DNA from: an uncultured Faecalibacterium sp.
GTDB lineage: Bacteria > Bacillota > Clostridia > Oscillospirales > Ruminococcaceae
Assembly (NCBI GenBank): GCA_934525405.1
Contig: CAKSZF010000006.1
Span: 1 to 48,059, forward strand
Direction: 5' to 3'
DNA length: 48,059 nucleotides
A program made the translations under genes and the position numbers. The notes beneath the pieces were generated by a model. It made no database searches and was not told the origin of the DNA. It was given only the letters and a program-made list of their open reading frames with translations. This document shows, one piece after another, positions 8,465 to 16,808 of the stretch. Position 1 is the stretch's first letter. Every line of letters starts with the position of its first letter.

Positions 8465-10774
8465 ATGGTCTGTATTCGATGCCAGAAGCGTCCGGCAATC
8501 ATCTTTATCCAGCGGATGGAGAATGGTCAGATGAAGCAGGAGGGGTACTGTCTGCACTGTGCCCGGGAACTGCACATCAAACCCGTGGACGATCTGATGA
8601 AACAATTCGGGATGTCGGAGCAGGATCTGGATAACATGGAAAACCGCATGGAGAGCATGATGGAGGAGCTGGGCGACTCCAACCCCCTTTCCATGCTGAT
8701 GAATATGTCCGGCAGCGGCGAGGATGCCGATGCGGAGAACATGGACGAGGATCTTGTACCCGGCAGCAATGCCACCTTCCCGCTGGGCTTTACCGGCACG
8801 GAGAAGCAGGACGGCGAAAAAAAGGCCGACCGCAAAAACGGCAAAAAGCCGCCCAAGCGCAAGTTTTTGGACACCTACTGCGAAAACCTGACCCGCAAGG
8901 CGCGGGAGGGCAAGCTGGATGATATCATCGGCCGCGACCGCGAGATCTACCGCACCATCCAAATCTTGAGCCGCCGCCAGAAGAATAACCCCTGCCTCAT
9001 CGGTGAAGCCGGCGTGGGCAAGACCGCCATCGCCGAAGGCATTGCCGAGCGCATTGCCAAGGGTCAGGTGCCCATCGGCCTGCGGGATAAGGAAATTTTT
9101 CTGCTCGACCTCACCAGCCTTGTGGCGGGCACCCAGTTCCGCGGTCAGTTCGAGCAGCGGGTCAAGGGTCTGCTGAGCGAGGTAAAGGCTGCGGGCAACG
9201 TCATCCTGTTCATTGACGAGATCCACACCATCACCTCTGCCGGTGAGAGCGAGGGCGCCATGAACGCGGGCAACATCTTAAAGCCCGCCCTCTCCCGCGG
9301 CGAAATTCAGGTCATCGGTGCCACCACCTTTACCGAGTACCGCAAGTATATTGAAAAAGATCAGGCGCTGGAGCGCCGTTTCCAGCCTGTGCGGGTGGAG
9401 GAGCCTAGCGTAGCCGACACCCTTGCCGTGATGAACGGCATCAAGCGCTACTACGAGCAGCACCATCATGTGCAGGTGCCCGCCGAGGTGCTTTCGGCGG
9501 TGGTCACCCTGAGCGAGCGGTACATCACCGACCGTTTTCTGCCGGATAAGGCCATCGACCTGTTGGACGAAGCCTGCGCCTGCTGCAATCTGGCGCACCC
9601 GGTCATCTCCGAGTATCTGGGAATGCAGAAAGAACTGGACGCCCTGAAGCAGGAAGAAGCCGAGATGGAGAGCGCGGATGTGAACGAAGCCATCGACTAC
9701 GAGCGCGTAGCCGAGCGCAAGACCCGCATCGCCAAGCTGGAATCCGAACTGCCCGCCAAGCAGGCTGCTGCCAGCGAAATTCAGGTGACCATGGACGATG
9801 TGGCAAAGGTCATCGAGCTGTGGACAGGCATCCCGGCGGTGAAAATTCGCGAGACCGAGTTCGTCAAGCTGGCAGGGCTGGAAGCCGCTTTGAAGCAGAA
9901 GGTCATCGGTCAGGACGAAGCCGTGCATCTGGTGGCGCAGGCCATCAAGCGCAGCCGCGCCGACCTTTCCGGCCGCCGCCGTCCCGCAAGCTTCATCTTT
10001 GTGGGCCCCACCGGCGTGGGCAAGACCGAGCTGGTCAAGCAGCTGGCAGAACAGTTGTTCGACGGCCCCGACCCGCTCATCCGTCTGGATATGAGCGAGT
10101 ACATGGAAAAATACGCGGTGTCCCGTATGATCGGCTCGCCTCCGGGCTATGTGGGCTACGAGGAAGCCGGCCAGCTGACCGAGAAGGTGCGCCGCCGCCC
10201 GTACAGCGTGGTGCTGTTTGACGAGATCGAAAAGGCACACCCGGACGTGATGAACATCCTGCTGCAAATTTTAGACGAGGGCAAGATCAACGATGCGCAG
10301 GGACGCACGGTGGATTTTTCCAACACGGTCATCTGCATGACCTCCAACGCCGGCAGCAGCGACCAGAGCGCGGGCAGCCTTGGCTTTAACAAGAGCGATG
10401 CCCAGCGCAGCGAGGAAAAGACCCGCAAGGCGCTGGCACAGTTCCTGCGCCCGGAGTTCCTTGGCCGCGTGGATGAGGTGATCGCCTTCAAGCCCCTGAC
10501 CGAGGAGACCTTGCAGGGCATCGCCGCCCTGATGCTGGACGAGTACAAGCCCGGCATGGAAGCCAAGGGCATCGCATACAGCTACACCCCGGCAGCGCTC
10601 AAGGCACTGGTGCAAAAGAGTCAGGGCGGGCGCTTTGGTGCGCGCGACCTGCGCCGCACCATCCGCAAGGCGGTGGAGGACCCCGCCGCCGAGCGACTGA
10701 TCGACGGCACGCTGGCATCCGGCGGCACCCTTGTGGTGGATGCCGATGAAAACGGCGAAGTTGTACTGAAATAA
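8465..10774 (+). CDS. ClpE-like AAA+ unfoldase with N-terminal zinc finger
   Basis: This 769-residue HSP100 chaperone unfolds substrates, probably for the ClpP peptidase. A zinc-finger module comes first (C3-x2-C6 and C29-x2-C32), the hallmark that separates ClpE from ClpC. A charged linker (about 60-135) follows, then two AAA+ modules: Walker [14 protein letters not shown] (about 178) and [13 protein letters not shown] (about 513), with Walker B FIDEIHT and [10 protein letters not shown]. The middle domain is short (about 380-430). The start is preceded by AAGGAGG. No CtsR-type operator was recognised upstream. A strong terminator follows. Confidence 0.88.
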   Translation: MVCIRCQKRPAIIFIQRMENGQMKQEGYCLHCARELHIKPVDDLMKQFGMSEQDLDNMENRMESMMEELGDSNPLSMLMNMSGSGEDADAENMDEDLVPGSNATFPLGFTGTEKQDGEKKADRKNGKKPPKRKFLDTYCENLTRKAREGKLDDIIGRDREIYRTIQILSRRQKNNPCLIGEAGVGKTAIAEGIAERIAKGQVPIGLRDKEIFLLDLTSLVAGTQFRGQFEQRVKGLLSEVKAAGNVILFIDEIHTITSAGESEGAMNAGNILKPALSRGEIQVIGATTFTEYRKYIEKDQALERRFQPVRVEEPSVADTLAVMNGIKRYYEQHHHVQVPAEVLSAVVTLSERYITDRFLPDKAIDLLDEACACCNLAHPVISEYLGMQKELDALKQEEAEMESADVNEAIDYERVAERKTRIAKLESELPAKQAAASEIQVTMDDVAKVIELWTGIPAVKIRETEFVKLAGLEAALKQKVIGQDEAVHLVAQAIKRSRADLSGRRRPASFIFVGPTGVGKTELVKQLAEQLFDGPDPLIRLDMSEYMEKYAVSRMIGSPPGYVGYEEAGQLTEKVRRRPYSVVLFDEIEKAHPDVMNILLQILDEGKINDAQGRTVDFSNTVICMTSNAGSSDQSAGSLGFNKSDAQRSEEKTRKALAQFLRPEFLGRVDEVIAFKPLTEETLQGIAALMLDEYKPGMEAKGIAYSYTPAALKALVQKSQGGRFGARDLRRTIRKAVEDPAAERLIDGTLASGGTLVVDADENGEVVLK

Positions 10775-10787
10775 TCGTAACCGCAAA

Positions 10788-10820
10788 GCACCCCGGCTGA
10801 AAACAGCCGGGGTGCTTTTT
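10788..10820 (+). terminator. Rho-independent terminator after the clpE-like gene
   Basis: GCACCCCGGCTG pairs perfectly with CAGCCGGGGTGC around a four-base loop and is followed by five T residues. It separates the clpE-like operon from the XRE regulator promoter. Confidence 0.93.
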
Positions 10821-10852
10821 GTCTGCGCGCAAAAACTTTTTGTAATATATAC

Positions 10853-10881
10853 TTGACATTTAGAATGGTAAATGCTACTAT
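10853..10881 (+). promoter_or_regulatory. Sigma-A promoter of the XRE regulator/membrane protein pair
   Basis: TTGACA (10,853-10,858) and TACTAT (10,876-10,881) are separated by 17 bases, a near-consensus promoter. The AGGAAAGGAG ribosome-binding site of the XRE gene lies about 35 bases downstream. Confidence 0.85.
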
Positions 10882-10931
10882 ATGTCCAGAGGATAAAACA
10901 AATGCCGACCCGGCAGGAAAGGAGCATATCA

Positions 10932-11129
10932 ATGCCGAAGAACCTGAAATTAAAGGCCGCCCGTGCGGAAAAGGACATGACGCAAGGAGCGCTTGCCGAA
11001 GCGGCAGGGGTTTCGCGCCAAACCATCAACGCCATTGAAAAAGGGGAGTACAACCCCACCATCAACCTTTGCCGCAGTATCTGTAAAATTCTGGATAAGA
11101 CATTGGATGAACTGTTCTGGGAGGAATGA
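10932..11129 (+). CDS. Small XRE-family transcriptional regulator
   Basis: The 65-residue protein is almost entirely one helix-turn-helix domain of the Cro/CI type: LKAARAEKDMTQGALAEAAG then VSRQTINAIEKGEYNP, ending TLDELFWEE. This is the YozG/DUF-partner class of small regulators that typically sit next to a membrane protein. The ATG at 10,932 follows an AGGAAAGGAG by seven bases. The next gene starts three bases after the stop. It probably autoregulates the promoter at 10,853-10,881, but no palindromic operator was confirmed. Confidence 0.9.
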   Translation: MPKNLKLKAARAEKDMTQGALAEAAGVSRQTINAIEKGEYNPTINLCRSICKILDKTLDELFWEE

Positions 11130-11132
11130 ACT

Positions 11133-11576
11133 ATGAAATTTTCACTATACAGCAAGAAAAACCAGTTGGACGAGATGCAGGAGCAGACCATGCGCAAAAT
11201 TGAAAGCCATGGCTTCTGGCTGCTGTGGGGCAGCCTTCTGGCGGCGTGGATCGTGCAGACGGTGTTCGGGGCTGCGGACAAGGCCGCCGGAGAGTGGGTC
11301 GTATTCATGATCGGCTGCATTTATATGGTTGTCGCGTGTCTGCGCAATGGTCTGTGGGATCGCCACCTTTCGGATAAGGCCCCGGCCAATGCCGTGTATT
11401 CTCTGGTGGCTGCGGTGGCGGTTACGCTGATCTGCGGTTTTTCCTATGGATACTGGATCGGTGCTGTTTTTGCCGGTGTTTTTACCGGCATCCTGTGCTT
11501 TGCATTGCTGCAACTGTGCGTCGCTCTAACACGCAAACGGCGCGAGCATCTGGATGACCCGAAGGACGGAGAATAA
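11133..11576 (+). CDS. DUF6773-like four-helix membrane protein
   Basis: The 147-residue protein has about four hydrophobic helices (about 27-48, 57-75, 87-108 and 113-132) and a soluble charged N-terminus with the motif DEMQEQTMRKIESHGFW. The arrangement, with a 65-residue XRE regulator directly upstream, is a recurring pair in Clostridia; the protein resembles the DUF6773 family as I recall it. No enzymatic motif is visible. A role in envelope stress or as the sensor partner of the regulator is only a guess. Confidence 0.6.
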   Translation: MKFSLYSKKNQLDEMQEQTMRKIESHGFWLLWGSLLAAWIVQTVFGAADKAAGEWVVFMIGCIYMVVACLRNGLWDRHLSDKAPANAVYSLVAAVAVTLICGFSYGYWIGAVFAGVFTGILCFALLQLCVALTRKRREHLDDPKDGE

Positions 11577-11582
11577 TATTAC

Positions 11583-11627
11583 GCAAAAGGGCTGCTGCAC
11601 AGCATTTGATGCAGCAGCCCCTTTTGC
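11583..11627 (+). terminator. Hairpin terminator after the membrane protein gene
   Basis: A stem of about 16 pairs (GCAAAAGGGCTGCTGCA against TGCAGCAGCCCCTTTTGC) ends in TTTT within the stem base. It is close to a second hairpin facing the rubrerythrin gene. Confidence 0.75.
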
Positions 11628-11660
11628 ATGGGTGTATGACATCCTGAAGTAAACAAAGCG

Positions 11661-11699
11661 AAAGCCCCTGCATCCGTTTTTGGATGCAGGGGCTTTTCC
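11661..11699. terminator. Bidirectional terminator between convergent genes
   Basis: AAAGCCCCTGCATCC pairs with GGATGCAGGGGCTTT around a six-base GTTTTT loop. It lies just downstream of the rubrerythrin stop on the minus strand and can act in both directions. Confidence 0.8.
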
Positions 11700-11708
11700 G
11701 CTGATTTC

Positions 11709-12251
11709 TTAATAATTCTCTGCGTGCACTTCAAAATAGCTCTGCGGATGATTACATACCGGGCATACCGCAGGTGCTTTTGTTCCTACCACAATATGTC
11801 CACAGTTACGGCATTCCCAAACCTTGACCTCGCTCTTTTCAAACACCTGTGCAGTTTCAATATTTTTAAGAAGTGCACGATATCTCTCCTCGTGATGCTT
11901 CTCGATCGCTCCTACAGCTCTGAATTTTGCTGCAAGCACAGGAAAACCTTCTTCCTCAGCTGTTTTAGCAAAACCTTCATACATATCTGTCCACTCGTAG
12001 TTCTCGCCTTCTGCAGCTGCCGCTAAATTTTCTTTTGTATCTCCAATGCCTGCCAATTCCTTGAACCACATCTTTGCGTGTTCTTTTTCATTCTCTGCGG
12101 TCTTTAAAAACAAGGCTGCCATCTGTTCGTAGCCTTCCTTCTTTGCCACAGAAGCAAAATAGGTATACTTATTTCTTGCCTCAGACTCCCCTGCAAATGC
12201 TTCCTGTAAATTTTTCTCTGTCTGTGTTCCCGCGTATTTGTTTGCTGCCAT
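11709..12251 (-). CDS. rbr: Rubrerythrin
   Basis: The 180-residue protein is a non-haem di-iron peroxidase that protects anaerobes by reducing hydrogen peroxide. The N-terminal ferritin-like four-helix domain carries the iron ligands in [12 protein letters not shown] and [10 protein letters not shown], with the second pair in [23 protein letters not shown]. The C-terminal rubredoxin-like domain has CxxC pairs WECRNCGH and CPVCNHP. The ATG at 12,251 follows GGAGG; the open frame upstream belongs to a damaged neighbour. Codon use is much more AT-rich than in flanking genes, indicating transfer. It is transcribed from the strong promoter at 12,441-12,469. Confidence 0.95.
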   Translation of the reverse strand: MAANKYAGTQTEKNLQEAFAGESEARNKYTYFASVAKKEGYEQMAALFLKTAENEKEHAKMWFKELAGIGDTKENLAAAAEGENYEWTDMYEGFAKTAEEEGFPVLAAKFRAVGAIEKHHEERYRALLKNIETAQVFEKSEVKVWECRNCGHIVVGTKAPAVCPVCNHPQSYFEVHAENY

Positions 12252-12274
12252 TTCTTTTACCTCCGTTTTCTTCA

Positions 12275-12406
12275 CTACTTTTTCAAAATCTGATGCCGGA
12301 TGCTTGCACAAAGGACATACACTTCATTTGCTGCGATATGCCTTTTCGTCTCATATACAGCATTTCGCACGAGGTCTTTCTGAATAGTATTTCTTCTGTT
12401 TGTCAT
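12275..12406 (-). pseudogene. Truncated PerR/Fur-family regulator remnant
   Basis: A 43-codon frame begins MTNRRNTIQKDLVRNAVYE and continues HIAANEVYV, which is the start of the winged-helix domain of PerR/Fur repressors. It then leaves the family sequence and stops. In another frame the following bases read [11 protein letters not shown], which resembles the end of a rubredoxin-like domain (compare [10 protein letters not shown] at the end of the adjacent rubrerythrin). The simplest reading is an internal deletion that fused the 5' end of perR to the 3' end of a second rubrerythrin-type gene. The metal-binding and regulatory part is gone. Confidence 0.7.
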
Positions 12407-12419
12407 CTGTTCTTCTTAT

Positions 12420-12434
12420 TAGGAATAATTCCTA
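12420..12434. promoter_or_regulatory. Putative PerR/Fur-type operator
   Basis: TAGGAAT-A-ATTCCTA is a perfect 15-base palindrome with the 7-1-7 architecture of PerR/Fur boxes; the inner AAT-n-ATT matches the PerR consensus, while the outer GG/CC pairs do not. It lies immediately downstream of the -10 box at the expected transcription start, a classic repressor position. Confidence 0.6.
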
Positions 12435-12440
12435 TTAAGG

Positions 12441-12469
12441 ATTATATATCATTTTACTATTTTTGTCAA
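12441..12469 (-). promoter_or_regulatory. Consensus sigma-A promoter of the perR remnant/rubrerythrin unit
   Basis: On the minus strand TTGACA (12,469-12,464) and TATAAT (12,446-12,441) are spaced by exactly 17 bases, a perfect consensus promoter. It reads through the perR remnant into rubrerythrin. The region from here to gltX (12,470-12,767) is AT-rich; I see no gene in it apart from imperfect repeats around 12,553-12,580. Confidence 0.88.
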
Positions 12470-12767
12470 TAAAACAGAAATAATTTTTCTTATTATACAA
12501 AAGATGTCCTTTGTCAAGATCGACTCTTTGTTTTATTGAGATTTTTAATACAATATGGAAACAGTTTGCTCTGTCCATATAATATCTATAACTTTCAATT
12601 CTGCAAACACCGAGTAGTGGAGTTAAGTATAGCATACTGCGAACAAAAAGAAGAGCTGCGCTGTGAAGACATGATATTATCCCGCATTGACAAAACTGCG
12701 CAGAATAAGTACAATAAAACATAGCTATCCGCAAATTTTTTGCATGAGAATAAAGGAGCGTTTTTCT

Positions 12768-14237
12768 ATGCCGAGCAATAAAGTCCGCACCCGTTTTGCA
12801 CCGTCGCCTACGGGTTATATGCACGTTGGCAACCTGCGTACTGCCCTGTACACCTACCTGATGGCAAAGCACGAGGATGGCACCTTCATCCTGCGCATCG
12901 AGGATACCGATCAGGGCCGCTATGTGGAGGGCGCTGTGGATGTCATCTACAACACCCTGCGGGAGACCGGCCTTCTGTGGGACGAGGGCCCGGATATCGG
13001 CGGCCCCGTGGGCCCCTATGTGCAGAGCGAGCGCATGGGCATGTTCAAGCAGTACGCCGAGCAGCTGGTGGCAGAGGGCAAGGCCTATTACTGCTTCTGC
13101 ACCGAGGAGCGGCTGGAAGCTCTGCACGCCGAGCAGCGTGCTGCCGGTGAGATGACCCACTACGACGGCTGCTGCCGCGAGCTGCCCAAGGAGGAAGTGG
13201 AAAAGCGCCTTGCCGCAGGCGAGCCTTACGTCATCCGCCAGAAGATCCCCCGCGAGGGCGTGACCGGCTTTGACGATGTGGTGTACGGCCACATCGAGGT
13301 GAACAACAGCGAGATGGACGACCAGATCCTCATCAAGACCGACGGGATGCCCACCTACAACTTTGCTAACGTTGTGGACGACCACCTGATGGGCATTACC
13401 CACGTCATCCGCGGCAGCGAGTATCTGTCCTCCACCCCCAAGTATAACCTGCTGTATCAGGCCTTTGGCTGGGACATCCCCACCTATATCCACTGCCCGC
13501 CGGTGATGAAGGACGCACAGAATAAGCTGTCCAAGCGCAACGGCGATGCAAGCTATCAGGATCTGGTGGCAAAGGGCTACCTGACCGAGGCGGTGCTGAA
13601 CTATATCTGCCTGCTGGGCTGGAGCCCCCGCGGCGAGTATGCCGAGCAGGAGATCTTCTCCCTGCCGGAGCTGGTCAAGATCTGGTCGCCGGACGGCATT
13701 TCCAAGTCTCCCGCCATCTTCGACCCCCTCAAGCTGCGCGCCATCAATGCGGAGTATATCCGCCGCCTCAGCCCCGAGGAGTTCCAGAAAAAGGCCGAGC
13801 CGTGGATCGACAGCGCCGTGCACAGCGCCATCGACAAAAAGCTGCTGTGCGCAAACCTGCAGCCCCGGTGCGAGGTGCTGGGCGAGATCCCCGAGCAGCT
13901 GGATTTCTTTGACGCCATGCCGGAGTATGACGTGAGCCTGTATGCCAACAAAAAGCAAAAGACCACCCCGGAAACTGCCAAGGAAGCACTGGAAGCCCTG
14001 CTGCCGGTGCTGAGCGACGAGGCGCTGGATTTTGCGAACCGCGATGCCGTGTTTGATGCCTGCAAGGCAAAGGCAGAGGAGCTGGGCAAAAAGAACGGCT
14101 GGCTGCTCTACCCGCTGGGCATTGCCCTTTCCGGCAAGCAGCGCACCCCCGGCGGCGGCACCGACCTTGCCTGCATGATGGGCCGCGAAAAGACCCTGCA
14201 GCGCGTGCAGGATGCCCTTGCAAAGCTGAACGGTTAA
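12768..14237 (+). CDS. gltX: Glutamyl-tRNA synthetase
   Basis: The 489-residue class I synthetase charges tRNA-Glu (and, in bacteria lacking GlnRS, tRNA-Gln as well). The N-terminal Rossmann domain has the HIGH-equivalent FAPSPTGYMHVGNLRTAL, and the KMSKS-equivalent is NKLSKRNGD (about residue 248). The anticodon-binding helical domain occupies the C-terminal third. The ATG at 12,768 follows AAAGGAG; upstream in-frame codons lie in AT-rich DNA and do not match the family. No T-box structure was recognised. It is followed by a strong terminator. Confidence 0.96.
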   Translation: MPSNKVRTRFAPSPTGYMHVGNLRTALYTYLMAKHEDGTFILRIEDTDQGRYVEGAVDVIYNTLRETGLLWDEGPDIGGPVGPYVQSERMGMFKQYAEQLVAEGKAYYCFCTEERLEALHAEQRAAGEMTHYDGCCRELPKEEVEKRLAAGEPYVIRQKIPREGVTGFDDVVYGHIEVNNSEMDDQILIKTDGMPTYNFANVVDDHLMGITHVIRGSEYLSSTPKYNLLYQAFGWDIPTYIHCPPVMKDAQNKLSKRNGDASYQDLVAKGYLTEAVLNYICLLGWSPRGEYAEQEIFSLPELVKIWSPDGISKSPAIFDPLKLRAINAEYIRRLSPEEFQKKAEPWIDSAVHSAIDKKLLCANLQPRCEVLGEIPEQLDFFDAMPEYDVSLYANKKQKTTPETAKEALEALLPVLSDEALDFANRDAVFDACKAKAEELGKKNGWLLYPLGIALSGKQRTPGGGTDLACMMGREKTLQRVQDALAKLNG

Positions 14238-14256
14238 GTTTTACAAAATACCCCCA

Positions 14257-14294
14257 AAGCCCTGCGGCAAAATGACGGCCGCAGGGCTTTTTTG
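14257..14294 (+). terminator. Rho-independent terminator after gltX
   Basis: AAGCCCTGCGGC pairs with GCCGCAGGGCTT around a nine-base loop, followed by a run of T residues. Confidence 0.92.
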
Positions 14295-14395
14295 CGTCTT
14301 TGGGCGGGTTTGGGGCGGTTCTATGCACCGCGCCAAAAACTGCCGCTGCCCCGCGTTACAGTATATGCAGACAGTGCGGGGAACAGAACAAAATT

Positions 14396-14416
14396 CCCCG
14401 CCGGAAAGCGGGGGAT
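14396..14416 (+). promoter_or_regulatory. Hairpin overlapping the ribosome-binding site of the SpoIIE-like gene
   Basis: CCCCGC and GCGGGG pair around a short loop, and the 3' arm (GCGGGGGA) is the only purine-rich stretch before the ATG at 14,421. The five T residues after the hairpin also make it look like an intrinsic terminator placed directly at the start codon. Translation or transcription of this gene could therefore be limited by the structure. Confidence 0.45.
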
Positions 14417-14420
14417 TTTT

Positions 14421-16715
14421 ATGACAGAGCGGATGGGTGTTTTATCTTCGGACGGGCGGTGCTTGCAGCCTTCGCCCTTGGCGGCACGGGCGATGCTGCG
14501 CCCGGCGGCGCGGCGGCTGGCAGCGGTGGGCATCGGCTTTGCCGGCGGCTGGGCGGTGCTGTACGGGGCGCTGATGCCCTTTGGGCTGGGGCTGACCCTT
14601 GGGCTGGCAGAGGATTGTTTTGCGCCCTGCGCAGCAGGGGCGGCGCTGGGGCTGCTGCTGCACGGGCTGGGTGCGCTCTCGCTGCGCAGCCTGTGTCAGC
14701 TGTGTGCGCTGGGCGCTGCCGTGGCAGCCCGCTGGCTGCTGCCGCAAAAGTTTATGCCCGCCGCGCTGGCGGGCTGCGGCACTCTGACCGGCATGGCGCT
14801 GTGCTTTGCGCTGGGCAGCAGCGGCGGGGCAGACCTTTTGCTGTACAGCGCGGCGGACGCCCTGCTTGCGGCGGGCATCGGCTTCGGGCTGCGCAGATTT
14901 GCCCCGGAGCGCCCGGGCATGGGTACGCTGCTGGTGGGCGCAGCCGTGGCGGCGGCGCTGGGCAGTGTGCGGTGGGGGTGGTTTTCGCCCGGGGTATTGG
15001 CGTGTGCCGCCGCAGAGCTGGCACTCTGCTGCCGGGCGCAGAAGTTTGCCGCCCTGAGCGGCAGCGCGATACTGGGGGCAGCCCTTTGCGCCGCAGACCC
15101 TGCCCTTGCCCCGGCGGCAGCGGGGCTTGGCTGTGCCACGGCAGCGGCGGCGGTGCTGGCACCCGGACGGCGGGTGGAGACCCTTGCCGCCTATGCGGGC
15201 GGGTGCGTATCCGGGGTGCTCTGCGTGCAGCCGCCCGGAAATGCTTTTGGGCTGCTGTTCAGCGCCTGCGGCGGCATGGCGGTGGTCTGCCTGCTGCCCG
15301 GCGGCTGGCTGGCTCCGGTGGCGGAACCCTCACAGAGCGGGGAAAACGCCCCCGCGCCCGCCCGCAGTGCGGCGGCATCCACCCGGCTGGAAGCCGTGGC
15401 GCAGAGCCTTTCCTCGCTAGCGGAGACGGTGAACGCGGTCTACGAGGGGCTGCCTCGGCGGCGGGAGGGCTTCCGCTGGGTCATAGACAATGTACATGAT
15501 ACTCTTTGTTTTAACTGCGGGCGGCGGGAGACCTGCTGGAAGCAGGAATACACCGCCACCATGGCGGGCATGGAAGCACTGCGCCCGCTGCTGGAAGGCA
15601 GTGGCAGTGTGGAGACCGCGCAATTGCCCGGGGAATTGTCCCGCTGCATCCACCCGGCGGCGCTGTGCGCGGCGGCGGGGCGCAGCTTTGCGCTGTACCG
15701 CAGCCGCAAGGAGGCGCGCATCCATTCCGAGGCCATGCGCACCGCCCTGACCGAGCAGTACAGCGCCGTAGCCGAGGCGCTGGGGGTGCTCAGCGAGCAG
15801 CTGGGACGCCCCGGCGACCCGGAACCCTATAAATCCAGCCGGGTGGCGGAGTTCTTCACCGGGCTGGGGGCCCCGCCGCAGGAGTGCGCCGTCACGCTGG
15901 ACGACCTTGGCCGCACCCATGCCGCCGTCACGTTGCCGCGCACCCGGTTCACCCCGCAGGAGCTGGCAGCGCTGGCGGGGGAGGTGGGGCATATCTGCCG
16001 CCGCACACTGGAGGTGCCGCAGGTGCTTTCCTGCAAGGGCATGACCACCCTGCTGTTCAGCGAAAGACCGGCGCTGCGGGCGGTGTTCGGCGCGGCAAGC
16101 GCTGCCGCCCGGGGCGAGGTTTCCGGCGATGCAGTGCAGCAATTTTGCAGCCCTACGGCGGCGCAGATGATCTTATGTGACGGCATGGGCACCGGACGCC
16201 CGGCGGCGGTGGACGGCAATCTGGCGGCAGAGCTGACCGCCCGGCTGCTCAAGGCGGGCTTTACCGCCGAGCTGGCGGCGCGGCTGGTGAACGTGGCGCT
16301 GGCGCTGAAAAGCGAGGACGAGAGCGGCGCAACGCTGGACCTCATCAGCGTGGACTTATACACCGGCACGGCGCGGCTGTTCAAGGCCGGAGCCGCCCCG
16401 GGGTTTCTGGTGCACGGCGGGCGGGTGCGGGCTGTGGGTGAAGCCACCCTGCCCATGGGGGTGCTGGGCGGGGTGAACGGGCAGAGCCGGGTGGTGCACC
16501 TGACCGCCGGGGACTACGCGGTGCTGGTATCGGACGGCTTACTGGTGGACGGCGCGGGCTGGGTGGCAAAGCAGGTGGAGCTTTCGGCGGCGGCAGGGGA
16601 CGCACCGGAAAAGCTGGCCGAAACGCTGGTGGAGACTGCCCGCATCCGCGCACAAAAGACCGGCCGCCCGGACGATATCACCGCCGCCGTGCTCCGGCTG
16701 GAAAAGAGCGGGTAA
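14421..16715 (+). CDS. SpoIIE-type PP2C serine phosphatase with multi-helix membrane domain
   Basis: The 764-residue protein has the plan of SpoIIE: a GC-rich, alanine/leucine-rich N-terminal membrane region (about residues 30-305), a central regulatory segment with the cysteine cluster CFNCGRRETCW (about 362), and a C-terminal PP2C phosphatase domain. The PP2C motifs are ILCDGMGTGRPAA (metal aspartate, about 585), VLVSDGLL and RPDDITAAVL. SpoIIE dephosphorylates SpoIIAA to activate sigma F during sporulation in spore formers. Bacteria of the suspected genus are not known to sporulate, so it may be an evolutionary leftover or have another partner. Confidence 0.82.
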   Translation: MTERMGVLSSDGRCLQPSPLAARAMLRPAARRLAAVGIGFAGGWAVLYGALMPFGLGLTLGLAEDCFAPCAAGAALGLLLHGLGALSLRSLCQLCALGAAVAARWLLPQKFMPAALAGCGTLTGMALCFALGSSGGADLLLYSAADALLAAGIGFGLRRFAPERPGMGTLLVGAAVAAALGSVRWGWFSPGVLACAAAELALCCRAQKFAALSGSAILGAALCAADPALAPAAAGLGCATAAAAVLAPGRRVETLAAYAGGCVSGVLCVQPPGNAFGLLFSACGGMAVVCLLPGGWLAPVAEPSQSGENAPAPARSAAASTRLEAVAQSLSSLAETVNAVYEGLPRRREGFRWVIDNVHDTLCFNCGRRETCWKQEYTATMAGMEALRPLLEGSGSVETAQLPGELSRCIHPAALCAAAGRSFALYRSRKEARIHSEAMRTALTEQYSAVAEALGVLSEQLGRPGDPEPYKSSRVAEFFTGLGAPPQECAVTLDDLGRTHAAVTLPRTRFTPQELAALAGEVGHICRRTLEVPQVLSCKGMTTLLFSERPALRAVFGAASAAARGEVSGDAVQQFCSPTAAQMILCDGMGTGRPAAVDGNLAAELTARLLKAGFTAELAARLVNVALALKSEDESGATLDLISVDLYTGTARLFKAGAAPGFLVHGGRVRAVGEATLPMGVLGGVNGQSRVVHLTAGDYAVLVSDGLLVDGAGWVAKQVELSAAAGDAPEKLAETLVETARIRAQKTGRPDDITAAVLRLEKSG

Positions 16716-16732
16716 CGGCGGCAGAGTTTCCG

Positions 16733-16761
16733 TTGCAATTTGCGGGAAGGAGGGGTATACT
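16733..16761 (+). promoter_or_regulatory. Promoter of the pectinesterase-like gene
   Basis: TTGCAA (16,733-16,738) and TATACT (16,756-16,761) are separated by 17 bases. A GCCCGGC/GCCGGGC hairpin (16,778-16,794) lies between the start of transcription and the AGGAGG ribosome-binding site. Confidence 0.75.
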
Positions 16762-16808
16762 GGAAGCATATTTTTTTGCCCGGCAGTGCCGGGCGCAGGA
16801 GGCGGCTT

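Noticed and set aside
12470..12767. T-box or other riboswitch upstream of gltX
   Set aside because: The AT-rich region has only a weak imperfect hairpin (around 12,553-12,580) and no T-box bulge or specifier-loop pattern.
12435..13958. Long open frame on the minus strand across gltX (507 codons)
   Set aside because: It is the antisense shadow of a GC-rich synthetase gene with unmistakable motifs; the antisense product has no recognisable domain and would run into the perR promoter region.
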